Shown piece after piece: positions 24,501 through 26,958 of a DNA stretch of 26,958 bases; the first letter of the stretch is position 1, and the number at the start of each line of letters is the position of its first letter. The notes under the pieces were generated by a model. That model saw only the letters and a program-made list of their open reading frames with translations, had not been told where the DNA came from and did no database searches. The translations under genes were made by a program, and so were the position numbers. The DNA is from Apostichopus parvimensis (Eukaryota; Echinodermata; Holothuroidea; Aspidochirotida; Stichopodidae): NCBI GenBank assembly GCA_000934455.1, contig KN883541.1, positions 40,181 through 67,138 of the forward strand, in the 5' to 3' direction.

Positions 24501-26682
24501 TGATTCAGGAACTCAGTAACTTTATCTCTTTTTTTTTGTCCTTTTTCTCTTTCTTTTCTCATAAATCCATGTTTCTTTAGAAGCTGCAGATTTGGATCTT
24601 AAAGTTGGACAGAAATGCGTCCAGACTCTTTTGACTGTGGTACACTACCTCCGCACCCAAGAGAAACCCACCTCGGGGTGATTGATTTTGCCTTGATTTA
24701 TTGTTCATTCTGCTTTATCACTAACTGTTACAAAATACAATTTATTTCACATGAAGTTCATTTGAGAAAAGTCATAACAATAGAGTTTGGAAAAATTATG
24801 GTCTCAACTTTAAAACTGGGTAGCTCAACTAAGGTTGGACCTAGGGCCTAAGGTTGGACTCAAACAAGTTTGAGTTTATTTCCACAGTGCAAACCATACG
24901 ATAGTACAACATTTTTACAAGGTGGTGAAGGAGGACTAAGGAAGCATACCTTATTCGAGCAGTCCCCCCAGTCCCCCCCCCTTGACAAGAAACAATAAAT
25001 AAGGACAAAAATAAATCAAAGGAAACAAAGAAAAGTCAAGCCCTGAGTGAGTCTAGCCCTTAGGGTAGTGGTGTCACCTATGAAAAACAGTTCTTTCCCG
25101 AGGGTACCAAACAGCAGATACTGGTTGAGAGAAGTTATTAAAATTGTAGATTATTTATAGAGCAGTAAGAGGGATTGGAATAATTTATCTAGTATTGTAT
25201 TGCAAAATGGTATATAAAATGGTCAAATTGCTTTACAAGTATAATATTTATAGCAGTTTTCTACATGGGTACTCTAGTATTCAACGAGAGCCTTCGAAAC
25301 AGGTATGCAAAATTTTGATGACTCAATTATTCTCTGAGTATTAAGTAATACATGCCCCATTTTTACAACAGTAGTCTTTAACTGTCTGGTGTCATGTTTG
25401 GAAATGCCTTAAAAAAGTGTTTTTTTTCTTTAATACAAATTAAATGCTGTATTTTTTATTCATTACAGGAGACATCAGAAGAGAAACCCATGGAACAATA
25501 ACTTTTGGCTGGACATGAATTATCTCCTCCTGGCTAAAGCAGCTCAGCTATGCAAAGCTCACTTCTCCTGCCTGCTGTACACGGAAATATGGTACAACGT
25601 TACCAGGTAAGCGACAGTAACCGATTTATTCTCCTCTGTTTTATAATAACTATGTAGTGGATGGATGACACTCTTGTAGTGAAAACTGGATCAGTACAAC
25701 CAGGGGCATAGCTAGACTCCTGTCTTTAGGAGGCCCCAATTCTCTCTAGGTATGGCCTAGACCCTCCCCTCCTTCTCCCTTAGCTGTGTCACTAGGCACA
25801 ACTGGTTTATTTCATACACGACAGTGTCATGAAAGTGGGTAATTCTGTCCTCTTGGAATATAGGTGCTCATGTACACTACTGTGGTTCTTTCGTGACAAC
25901 CTTTGTTGGGAGCTTTGTGTTCGATGGATGACACTTTGAAGTGAAGGGACCCTTAGAACTGATTTTTAATGGAAATCATTTATACATGTTCTTGCCTTTG
26001 ATCAGCCAGGGGTCGATTTTACCCCTTGGTTTACCGAATTCAGAACTGGTGCAAAGCGGGGATTGAGGTTCCAGAGTCAAGAGATTTCCCATCCTCAGAT
26101 GCCCCCCTCGGTTTCATGGCCTCAGCACAGGGTGTCGGATCAACTAATCTGTTACCAATTTATGCCCCCAGTCTGCCACTGCCCTAATGAGCTTACGTTT
26201 TGGCTCTAAAGATTGATGTCATATCAGCCTAGACATTTTTCAAGATTAATTCAGACAAAGCATGTTCATTTTTTTCCAGTTGCTTTATAGTAGCATGAAT
26301 GGATCATATTCAACAGAATTAACTGTTTATTTGCAGGAAACACATGAACACAAATATTTCTCGTCAGTGAGGGTTTAAGTAGTAGTCTACTGTTTAGTCA
26401 TATGTACACAATACTCTAGTTCATGTCAGGTATCAAAGAAGAGCAGCTTGGCATCTCTGAAAACTGAAATGGGTCTTGTAATTCTCGTCTTCTCAGGTCA
26501 CAACACGAACACCTCCCAGACAGTGGAGACTCACAGGGAGGAAGCCAGCACAGTTTAGACACCCTGTCATCCAACTCGGAGATTAACGTACAGAGGCTAC
26601 TCCTGGAGGCCTACACCAGCATCGGAGAACCCGACGGGCTGTACGGCTGCGGCGTGTCACGAATGACCGATCATCTAGCCAG
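327..26682 (+). CDS. ATM: ATM serine/threonine kinase gene, 27 internal exons (partial)
   Basis: ATM is a nuclear PI3K-like protein kinase that is activated by the MRE11-RAD50-NBS1 complex at DNA double-strand breaks and phosphorylates SQ/TQ sites in checkpoint and repair proteins. The 27 exons listed separately join in one frame of 4482 nt with no stop, and all internal junctions keep phase. The peptide follows human ATM collinearly. Diagnostic blocks are YRRDQD (exon 9), [10 protein letters not shown] (exon 15), [12 protein letters not shown] (exon 16), [11 protein letters not shown] (exon 24), FWLDMNYL (exon 26) and [12 protein letters not shown] (exon 27). These cover the HEAT-repeat solenoid and the first part of FAT. 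The 5' exons, TAN motif, most of FAT, kinase and FATC are outside the window. TEL1/ATM is the only PIKK with these blocks, so mTOR, ATR, SMG1 and DNA-PK are excluded. No promoter or polyA signal of the gene is in view. Confidence 0.97.
516..1268 (+). other. Intron 1-2
   Basis: 753 bp, AT-rich. The only structure seen is a G-rich stretch at 1101-1155 with five runs of three or more G on the sense strand. It could form a G-quadruplex in DNA or pre-mRNA, although one loop is about 10 nt. Confidence 0.7.
1269..1569 (+). CDS. ATM: ATM exon 2 of window
   Basis: The acceptor is CATGACAG at 1268 and the donor is GTATGC at 1570. The first base C completes AA|C (Asn) with exon 1. [20 protein letters not shown] matches human LVLEKILVSLTMKNCKAA, and [14 protein letters not shown] matches SEVEELFLQTTFDK. 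It ends in phase 0 at LDFSE. The linker between (about residues 60-85 of the exon) is acidic and Ser/Pro-rich and looks unstructured. Confidence 0.93.
1570..1785 (+). other. Intron 2-3
   Basis: 216 bp, AT-rich, with a clear pyrimidine tract and a CGCCAG acceptor. Nothing else is seen. Confidence 0.7.
1786..1911 (+). CDS. ATM: ATM exon 3 of window
   Basis: The 126-nt exon is in phase 0 at both ends, so skipping it would keep the frame. It encodes [20 protein letters not shown] and ends MRSLR, an amphipathic helix pair matching human TLVRCSRLLVGVLGCYCY. The acceptor is GCCAG at 1785. The donor is GTGATT at 1912, a poor match to GTRAGT at positions +5 and +6, but the only GT that preserves phase with the next exon. 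Confidence 0.85.
1912..2586 (+). other. Intron 3-4
   Basis: 675 bp of AT-rich sequence ending in a T-rich tract of about 25 nt before the TTACAG acceptor. I see no repeat, RNA gene or transposon signature. Confidence 0.7.
2587..2829 (+). CDS. ATM: ATM exon 4 of window
   Basis: 81 codons, phase 0 to phase 0, acceptor TTACAG and donor GTAAGT. It starts [14 protein letters not shown] and ends [12 protein letters not shown], matching human SLRNMMQLCTRCLSNC and RLLTSKLMNDIADICK. An open frame on the opposite strand across the same bases is a shadow. Confidence 0.92.
2830..3512 (+). other. Intron 4-5
   Basis: 683 bp. It contains a run of C at about 3419-3430 and short open frames on both strands with no recognisable similarity. 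No transposon ends are seen. Confidence 0.65.
3513..3699 (+). CDS. ATM: ATM exon 5 of window, acidic linker
   Basis: It enters in phase 0 and leaves with one carried base. The acceptor is CTGTTAG and the donor is GTAAGA. It encodes [11 protein letters not shown] followed by an Asp/Glu-rich stretch ([17 protein letters not shown]) and [11 protein letters not shown]. The QSSM core lines up with human EDQSSMNLF in the acidic, poorly structured linker after KKPFDRGE, so this is a conserved linker exon rather than a HEAT helix. Confidence 0.9.
3700..4540 (+). other. Intron 5-6
   Basis: 841 bp. More than half is the hAT-like element listed separately (3751-4195). The remainder is AT-rich and ends in a poly-T tract before the AAACAG acceptor. 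Confidence 0.7.
3751..4195 (+). mobile_element. hAT-like MITE, 445 bp
   Basis: The left end reads CAGGGATTCCCGAACTGGGG. The right end, read on the - strand, is CAGGGTTTCCCTAACTTTAC, so the terminal inverted repeats agree at most of the first 16 positions. The flanks CTGTAGAT (3743-3750) and CTGTCAGT (4196-4203) look like a decayed 8-bp target duplication. The subterminal GGTGCATGAACCCCC resembles the ends of Charlie-type hAT elements. No transposase frame is present, so it is non-autonomous. Direction cannot be assigned. Confidence 0.7.
4541..4713 (+). CDS. ATM: ATM exon 6 of window
   Basis: Two bases complete A|CC (Thr) with exon 5. It then reads [20 protein letters not shown] and ends [18 protein letters not shown] in phase 0. 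The acceptor is AAACAG at 4540 and the donor is GTAAAT at 4714. It aligns with human [20 protein letters not shown] and AADIRRKLLMLIDS. Confidence 0.9.
4775..4818 (+). repeat. 22-bp unit in two tandem copies
   Basis: GGATGTTGCGGTGTGATGTG occurs at 4775 and again at 4797, head to tail and with no mismatch seen. Confidence 0.85.
5265..5347 (+). other. Candidate cryptic or poison exon in intron 6-7
   Basis: An 83-nt block follows a good acceptor (TTTCATAATTTCAG) and precedes a good donor (GG|GTAAGG). In the incoming ATM phase it is open and reads [18 protein letters not shown]. It has no counterpart in human ATM. Its length leaves two extra bases, so the following exon would read GGA AAT GGG AAC TAA and stop at once. 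It is therefore excluded from the main transcript; inclusion would truncate ATM. Confidence 0.35.
5577..5615 (+). CDS. ATM: ATM exon 7 of window, 39-nt microexon
   Basis: It encodes only [13 protein letters not shown], phase 0 to phase 0, with acceptor TTTTTCAG and donor GTAATA. Joined to exon 6 it gives [18 protein letters not shown], matching human SSTLEPTKSLHLHMYL. That homology is the reason for joining exon 6 directly to this exon. Being 13 codons long, it could be skipped without a frameshift. Confidence 0.8.
5616..6591 (+). other. Intron 7-8
   Basis: 976 bp of AT-rich sequence. It contains a TTTATTTGTTTGTTT stretch near 5747, a short (AT) run at 5909-5921 and a G-rich stretch near 6028-6050. 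No transposon ends or RNA gene are seen. Confidence 0.65.
6592..6674 (+). CDS. ATM: ATM exon 8 of window
   Basis: It reads [20 protein letters not shown] and ends LILKNL plus two carried bases (AG). The acceptor is GTCCGTAG at 6591 and the donor is GTCAGT at 6675. [11 protein letters not shown] matches human EDVLELLKPL, just before the YRRDQD block. A minus-strand open frame over the same bases is a shadow. Confidence 0.9.
6829..7115 (-). mobile_element. tRNA-derived SINE-like element
   Basis: Read on the - strand it has an A-box-like TAGCTCAGTGGTTA (7060-7073), an anticodon-like CTTCCAA loop and a B-box-like GAGTTCAAGTCC (7019-7030), spaced as in a tRNA. About 160 bp of unrelated body follows, then a (CATA) microsatellite tail at 6831-6853. 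GGTAGTA occurs at 6828-6834 and 7109-7115 and may be the target duplication. Internal Pol III promoter, body and tandem 3' tail are the usual SINE layout. The family is not recognised. Confidence 0.65.
7496..7573 (+). repeat. Degenerate tRNA-like sequence or SINE head
   Basis: ACCTTG (7497-7502) pairs with CAAGGT (7566-7571), as an acceptor stem would. Between them lie a D-arm/A-box-like TGGTCAGATGGCTAAGAC and a B-box-like GGTTCCAATG (7551-7560). The spacing suggests a class II (Leu/Ser-like) tRNA with an extra arm. The anticodon and T stems are poor, so this is a pseudogene or SINE promoter, not a working tRNA. Confidence 0.45.
7843..8001 (+). CDS. ATM: ATM exon 9 of window
   Basis: One base completes AG|G (Arg). 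It then reads [20 protein letters not shown] and ends [10 protein letters not shown] plus two carried bases (TG). The acceptor is CGTACAG and the donor is [16 protein letters not shown] is nearly identical to human SLYRRDQDVC. The last 21 bases and the donor are copied 197 bp downstream in the intron. Confidence 0.96.
7981..8368 (+). repeat. 197-bp tandem duplication spanning an exon end
   Basis: The block at about 7981-8168 recurs at about 8178-8365 with a constant offset of 197, no indel seen and roughly 15 mismatches. The first copy includes the last ~21 nt of exon 9 and its 5' splice site. The second copy therefore carries an exon fragment and a GTATGT donor at 8199, closer to consensus than the authentic GTATGA at 8002. 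Confidence 0.9.
8002..9010 (+). other. Intron 9-10
   Basis: 1009 bp. The first third is the tandem duplication and the last ~130 bp carry the hairpin and retroposon-like tail. In between (about 8370-8880) the sequence is AT-rich with a (TA) run near 8792-8806 and nothing recognisable. Confidence 0.65.
8887..8965 (+). mobile_element. Retroposon-like 3' tail with palindromic hairpin
   Basis: AGCGCTCTT (8887-8895) and AAGAGCGCT (8915-8923) are perfect inverted repeats enclosing the palindrome CATGCTTAAGCATG (8899-8912). The hairpin runs into GCGCTATATAAATTTGG and an A-rich AATAATAATAAATAAA stretch. GCGCTATATAAAT followed by an A-rich tail is, as I recall, a common 3' end of retroposons in deuterostomes. 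The 5' boundary is not visible. Confidence 0.45.
9011..9238 (+). CDS. ATM: ATM exon 10 of window
   Basis: The first base completes TG|G (Trp). It then reads [35 protein letters not shown] and [14 protein letters not shown], with two bases carried out. The acceptor is ATCCTCAG and the donor is GTGATG. It matches human FWHLTKERKYIFSVRMALV and LLEADPYSKWAILN. It is noticeably GC-richer than the flanking introns. Confidence 0.96.
9239..9799 (+). other. Intron 10-11
   Basis: 561 bp with a G run at about 9540-9548 and a GTGTGTGCGTGTG stretch. No mobile element or RNA is recognised. Confidence 0.65.
9800..9899 (+). CDS. ATM: ATM exon 11 of window
   Basis: One base completes AG|C (Ser). It reads [20 protein letters not shown] and ends LQSGMMLK in phase 0. 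The acceptor is CATTGTAG at 9799, chosen over upstream AGs because it gives the right phase. The donor is [21 protein letters not shown] matches human QTAFENAYLKAQEGM. Confidence 0.88.
9900..10886 (+). other. Intron 11-12
   Basis: 987 bp. It contains the short palindromic MITE at 10635-10822. The rest, including a 73-codon open frame at 10173, has no recognisable content. Confidence 0.65.
10635..10822. mobile_element. MITE-like element with 17-bp perfect terminal inverted repeats
   Basis: TTTAGAATCCGTACCAT (10635-10651) is the exact reverse complement of 10806-10822. Allowing a 1-nt gap the repeats extend about 4 bp further out (CTAA and TTAG). The 188-bp unit has no coding capacity. A TA at each outer edge could be the target duplication, but it is too short to be sure. 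The superfamily is unknown. Confidence 0.65.
10887..11218 (+). CDS. ATM: ATM exon 12 of window
   Basis: The longest exon here (332 nt). It enters in phase 0 and leaves with AG. The acceptor is TCTGACAG and the donor is GTGAGT. It reads [20 protein letters not shown], then [37 protein letters not shown] and DTLDQFY. Human counterparts are [54 protein letters not shown] and TNIEDFYR. An antisense open frame across it is a shadow. Confidence 0.97.
11219..12466 (+). other. Intron 12-13
   Basis: 1248 bp. The first half is the satellite listed separately. The second half (11880-12466) is AT-rich and contains a 113-codon open frame at 11867-12208 without recognisable similarity or splice logic, most likely chance. 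Confidence 0.65.
11280..11880 (+). repeat. Satellite-like array, ~16-bp subunits in a ~95-109-bp higher-order unit
   Basis: Subunits resemble GACATCACGAGATATGA. GAGATATGATATCAC marks the higher-order unit and recurs at 11325, 11424, 11519 and 11628 (spacings 99, 95 and 109), usually followed by the block around TGAGATGAAATGCCATGACAT. Many subunits are near-palindromic (TGATATCA, CATCACATGATATG). The last third is more degenerate. Confidence 0.88.
12467..12701 (+). CDS. ATM: ATM exon 13 of window
   Basis: One base completes AG|A (Arg). It reads [20 protein letters not shown], then [20 protein letters not shown], and ends [12 protein letters not shown] in phase 0. The acceptor is CTTCCAG and the donor is GTATGA. 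It matches human CYKVLIPHLVIRSHFDEVK and [20 protein letters not shown]. Confidence 0.95.
12702..13337 (+). other. Intron 13-14
   Basis: 636 bp. Near its start there is a run of AATCAATTAAT repeats (about 12737-12778). A near-perfect inverted repeat with an ATAGAAAAAC arm lies at about 12897-12930. No transposon or RNA is identified. Confidence 0.65.
13338..13444 (+). CDS. ATM: ATM exon 14 of window
   Basis: It enters in phase 0 and leaves with AG. The acceptor is CTTTACAG and the donor is GTGACT. It reads [20 protein letters not shown] and then [32 protein letters not shown] matches human SNLPEIVVELLMTLHEP. Confidence 0.95.
13445..15201 (+). other. Intron 14-15
   Basis: The longest intron (1757 bp), nearly half of it the 20-bp minisatellite. 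After the array there is a run of 12-13 G at 14948-14960, then AT-rich sequence and a long pyrimidine tract before the CTCCAG acceptor. Confidence 0.7.
13976..14774 (+). repeat. 20-bp minisatellite, about 40 copies
   Basis: The consensus is TACACATAGTGAGATGATGA. Interspersed variants have TTGTGAG, AGTTATA or AGTAAG at the same place, and a few units are longer or shorter (near 14021, 14322 and 14460). On the - strand the unit has no stop in any frame, which creates open frames of up to 152 codons with a 20-residue period. These are not genes. Confidence 0.95.
15202..15331 (+). CDS. ATM: ATM exon 15 of window, with c-Abl-type proline motif
   Basis: One base completes AG|A (Arg). It then reads [20 protein letters not shown] and ends LLLSKSQ in phase 0. 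The acceptor is CTCCAG and the donor is [16 protein letters not shown] (15209-15238) corresponds to human DPAPNPPHFP, residues 1373-1382, the reported c-Abl SH3-binding motif. Two PxxP patterns (PNSP, PHFP) remain. [11 protein letters not shown] matches TFAYISNCHKT. Confidence 0.95.
15332..15787 (+). other. Intron 15-16
   Basis: 456 bp. A small inverted repeat, GCAGTCCT (15487-15494) and AGGACTGC (15508-15515), could form a hairpin. Otherwise nothing is recognised. The pyrimidine tract TTCTTTCTCTCTCTAG ends it. Confidence 0.65.
15788..16099 (+). CDS. ATM: ATM exon 16 of window
   Basis: 104 codons, phase 0 to 0, acceptor CTCTCTAG and donor GTAAAT. It reads [18 protein letters not shown], then [36 protein letters not shown] and ESCLELCHK. 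Human counterparts are [20 protein letters not shown] and GGAWAFVLRDVIYTLI. GC content is clearly higher than in the introns. The 164-codon antisense open frame (15627-16121) is a shadow of this composition. Confidence 0.97.
16100..16736 (+). other. Intron 16-17
   Basis: 637 bp, AT-rich, with an (ATT) microsatellite at about 16460-16480. Nothing else is seen. Confidence 0.65.
16737..16808 (+). CDS. ATM: ATM exon 17 of window
   Basis: A 72-nt exon, phase 0 to 0, acceptor CTTCCAG and donor GTATGA. It reads [20 protein letters not shown] followed by AREE, matching human [20 protein letters not shown]. It can be skipped in frame. Confidence 0.88.
16809..17633 (+). other. Intron 17-18
   Basis: 825 bp, AT-rich, with a 90-codon open frame at 16945-17217 that lacks splice or homology support and a G run near 17432-17449. 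Nothing recognised. Confidence 0.65.
17634..17786 (+). CDS. ATM: ATM exon 18 of window
   Basis: 51 codons, phase 0 to 0, acceptor ATCTCCCAG and donor GTGAGT. It reads [20 protein letters not shown], then [18 protein letters not shown] and ends SNLLD. It matches human VLDLLKYLVIDN, IKLLDPFPDHVVFKDLR and the end of GPFSLLEE. Confidence 0.92.
17787..18891 (+). other. Intron 18-19
   Basis: 1105 bp. More than half is the tetranucleotide-based array. The remaining 18430-18890 is unremarkable AT-rich sequence with chance open frames. Confidence 0.65.
17815..18425 (+). repeat. Degenerate GATT/TATG tetranucleotide array with ~83-107-bp higher-order unit
   Basis: Built from GATTGATTGTATG-like tetramers. 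The rarer TATATGATTA block recurs near 17934, 18041, 18138, 18221 and 18327, with TTTGATTCATTCAT just before it in several copies. Amplification of longer units on a tetramer background is therefore visible. Confidence 0.9.
18892..19009 (+). CDS. ATM: ATM exon 19 of window
   Basis: It enters in phase 0 and leaves with one carried G. The acceptor is TAATTAG (a short, weak pyrimidine tract) and the donor is GTGAAA. It reads [20 protein letters not shown] and [39 protein letters not shown] matches human [20 protein letters not shown]. Confidence 0.94.
19010..19217 (+). other. Intron 19-20 with a 38-C homopolymer
   Basis: A 208-bp intron, the shortest in the window. It includes an uninterrupted run of 38 C at 19092-19129, preceded by CTCACCT and followed by GCCTCTCC. 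The assembled length of such a run is unreliable. Confidence 0.85.
19218..19310 (+). CDS. ATM: ATM exon 20 of window
   Basis: Two bases complete G|AT (Asp). It reads [20 protein letters not shown] and [10 protein letters not shown], leaving one G. The acceptor is TTTACCAG and the donor is GTATGT. It matches human [20 protein letters not shown] and GEKEVLEAV. The frame stays open through the donor into the intron repeat. Confidence 0.93.
19311..20523 (+). other. Intron 20-21
   Basis: 1213 bp, almost entirely the pentamer array. About 90 bp of ordinary AT-rich sequence precedes the TTCCCAG acceptor. Confidence 0.75.
19325..20430 (+). repeat. Pentamer array (TGTAC/TGTAT/TGCAC) with a 285-bp higher-order duplication
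   Basis: Successive 5-mers are mostly TACTG, TATTG or CACTG. GTATTTTTGTACTG recurs at 19834, 19968 and 20119. GCACCATATTGCACTGTTCT occurs at 19794 and 20079, and about 140 bp following are nearly identical, which defines a recent 285-bp duplication. The unit contains no stop in any frame on either strand, so long Cys/Tyr/Leu-rich frames appear (402 codons on +, 180 on -). They are repeat by-products. Confidence 0.95.
20524..20698 (+). CDS. ATM: ATM exon 21 of window
   Basis: Two bases complete G|CT (Ala). It reads [20 protein letters not shown], then [16 protein letters not shown], with GA carried out. The acceptor is TTCCCAG and the donor is GTAAGT. It matches human SCLGEVGPIDFSTIAIQ and FIMLTYLNNTLVED. 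Confidence 0.95.
20699..21695 (+). other. Intron 21-22
   Basis: 997 bp containing the second hAT-like element (21113-21424), followed by C and A runs at about 21450-21470. The rest is AT-rich and unrecognised. Confidence 0.65.
21113..21424. mobile_element. hAT-like short element, 312 bp
   Basis: CCTGGTATTCAA (21113-21124) is exactly inverted at 21413-21424. The interior of the left end, AAAGTAGGGGTCACGACC and then GAGGGTCGCCGAAAA, resembles the GGGTCGCGACC and GGGTCGCC segments of Charlie-type hAT ends. No 8-bp target duplication is evident and there is no transposase frame, so the class is tentative. Confidence 0.5.
21696..21840 (+). CDS. ATM: ATM exon 22 of window
   Basis: One base completes GA|T (Asp). 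It reads [20 protein letters not shown], then [19 protein letters not shown] and HPFKPNKKR in phase 0. The acceptor is CCTACAG. The donor is GTTTGT at 21841, a weak site. It matches human VRSAAVTCLKNILATKTG and MLAYLQPFRTSRKK. Confidence 0.95.
21841..22173 (+). other. Intron 22-23
   Basis: 333 bp, AT-rich, ending in TTTTTACTCTATGCAG. Nothing else is recognised. Confidence 0.65.
22174..22365 (+). CDS. ATM: ATM exon 23 of window
   Basis: 64 codons, phase 0 to 0, acceptor TATGCAG and donor GTAGGT. It starts [20 protein letters not shown] (an internal Met, not a start), then [20 protein letters not shown] and [12 protein letters not shown]. It matches human NLWIPLSENHDIWIKTLTC and EILQLLKPMCEVK. 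It is skippable in frame. Confidence 0.95.
22366..23573 (+). other. Intron 23-24
   Basis: 1208 bp. A 97-codon open frame at 22686-22979 has no recognised similarity and no splice support. No tandem repeats or transposon ends are seen. Confidence 0.65.
23574..23742 (+). CDS. ATM: ATM exon 24 of window
   Basis: It enters in phase 0 and leaves with one G. The acceptor is CCTTCCAG and the donor is GTGGAA. It reads [20 protein letters not shown], then [20 protein letters not shown] and [20 protein letters not shown] is identical to human ATM, and the Ser/Thr-rich tail matches the HFSQTSRSTTPAN region. Confidence 0.97.
23743..24580 (+). other. Intron 24-25
   Basis: 838 bp. It has an ATTTATTTATTTATTT stretch with GCACTGCAC next to it (about 24062-24090), possibly an old minus-strand retroposon tail. 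A duplicated G-rich block AGGGATGTGGTGGGGGG lies at 24272 and 24303. Nothing firm. Confidence 0.6.
24581..24677 (+). CDS. ATM: ATM exon 25 of window
   Basis: Two bases complete G|AA (Glu). It reads [20 protein letters not shown] and [11 protein letters not shown], with GG carried out. The acceptor is TTTCTTTAG and the donor is GTGATT (weak, as in exon 3). It matches human [20 protein letters not shown] and LAVVDYMRRQKRPSSG. Confidence 0.92.
24678..25468 (+). other. Intron 25-26
   Basis: 791 bp. The block from about 24866 to 25130, read on the - strand, ends in GTTTGCACTGTGGAAATAAA and may be the 3' end of a degraded retroelement. It also carries a C-rich stretch at 24964-24981. No coding remnant is recognised. 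Confidence 0.55.
25469..25606 (+). CDS. ATM: ATM exon 26 of window, start of FAT domain
   Basis: One base completes GG|G (Gly). It reads [20 protein letters not shown], then [20 protein letters not shown] and WYNVT, with AG carried out. The acceptor is CATTACAG and the donor is GTAAGC. It matches human [20 protein letters not shown] and FTALLYAEIYADK. Confidence 0.96.
25607..26496 (+). other. Intron 26-27
   Basis: 890 bp. It contains a small candidate MITE relic at 25700-25797 and two copies of ATGGATGACACT (25661 and 25924). No other feature is recognised. Confidence 0.6.
25700..25797. mobile_element. Candidate MITE relic, about 98 bp
   Basis: The left end CCAGGGGCATAGCTAG and the right end TTAGCTGTGTCACTAGG are imperfect inverted repeats (about 5 mismatches). 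ACAAC flanks both sides (25696-25700 and 25798-25802). The GGGGCATAGCTAG type of end is reminiscent of small DNA transposons in marine invertebrates, but I cannot assign a superfamily. Confidence 0.3.
26497..26682 (+). CDS. ATM: ATM exon 27 of window, Ser1981-type autophosphorylation region
   Basis: One base completes AG|G (Arg). It reads [20 protein letters not shown], then [36 protein letters not shown] and DHLA, with AG carried out. The acceptor is CTTCTCAG. The donor at 26683 is GTTGGT, weak but the only one giving a sensible continuation toward human [21 protein letters not shown] corresponds to human GSQSTTISSLS around Ser1981. [19 protein letters not shown] matches LLLEIYRSIGEPDSLYGCG. 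Confidence 0.95.
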
Positions 26683-26958
26683 GTTGGTCCGGCTACGTTA
26701 TTATTGATTATTGATTATGAGATGACATTTGAGAGACATTTATGAGATGACATTGGTTATTGATTTTTAGATGACATTTGAGAGACATTTATGAGATGTC
26801 ACTGATTATTGATTATGAGATGACATTTGAGAGACATGAGATGTTTAATGAGATGTTATTGAATACTGATTAATGAGATGACATTATTGGTTGTGAGATG
26901 ACATTATTGCTTATGAGATGACATTCGAGAGACATTTATGGGATGATTTATGAGATGA
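26683..26958 (+). repeat. Start of next intron with ~50-bp tandem repeats
   Basis: From about 26699 to the window end, units containing GAGATGACATTTGAGAGACA recur at about 50-bp spacing (near 26717, 26768 and 26817), then degenerate into shorter GAGATGACATTATTG pieces. The array continues beyond the window. Confidence 0.85.

Overview
The window is animal nuclear DNA holding a large internal part of one gene on the + strand, the ATM kinase (ataxia-telangiectasia mutated, the PIKK that signals DNA double-strand breaks). I assembled 27 consecutive exons between 327 and 26682. They give one uninterrupted frame of 4482 nt (about 1493 complete codons). Each exon lies between an AG acceptor and a GT donor, and the codon phases agree at every junction. 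The peptide aligns in order with human ATM (recalled from memory, not searched), from roughly residue 590 to roughly residue 2030. That covers the HEAT-repeat solenoid and the start of the FAT domain. The N-terminus, most of FAT, the kinase domain and FATC lie outside the window.

The organism looks like a non-vertebrate deuterostome, most likely an echinoderm. The reasons are a protein close enough to vertebrate ATM to align almost throughout, AT-rich introns mostly of 0.2-1.8 kb, and short hAT-like and SINE-like elements. The species call is an inference. No prokaryotic signals (operons, Shine-Dalgarno sites, CRISPR) are present.

Layout: 1-5600 holds exons 1-7, with a 445-bp hAT-like MITE in the intron at 3700-4540 and a possible poison exon at 5265-5347. 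5600-9900 holds exons 8-11, with two tRNA-derived elements, a 197-bp tandem duplication that copies the end of exon 9 with its donor, and a retroposon-like tail. 9900-15200 holds exons 12-14, with a palindromic MITE, a ~100-bp higher-order satellite and a 20-bp minisatellite of ~800 bp. 15200-19310 holds exons 15-20, with a degenerate tetranucleotide array and a run of 38 C. 19310-26958 holds exons 21-27, with a 1.1-kb pentamer array that stays open in the ATM frame, a second hAT-like element, and a new repeat starting after exon 27.

The points of most biological interest are the conserved counterpart of the human Ser1981 autophosphorylation site within a cluster of three SQ dipeptides, a conserved counterpart of the c-Abl SH3-binding proline motif, a 39-nt microexon, the candidate poison exon, and the unusual load of unrelated tandem repeats, each confined to one intron. 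I see no evidence of a new multi-gene system here. Almost all long open frames other than the exons are by-products of stop-free tandem repeats.
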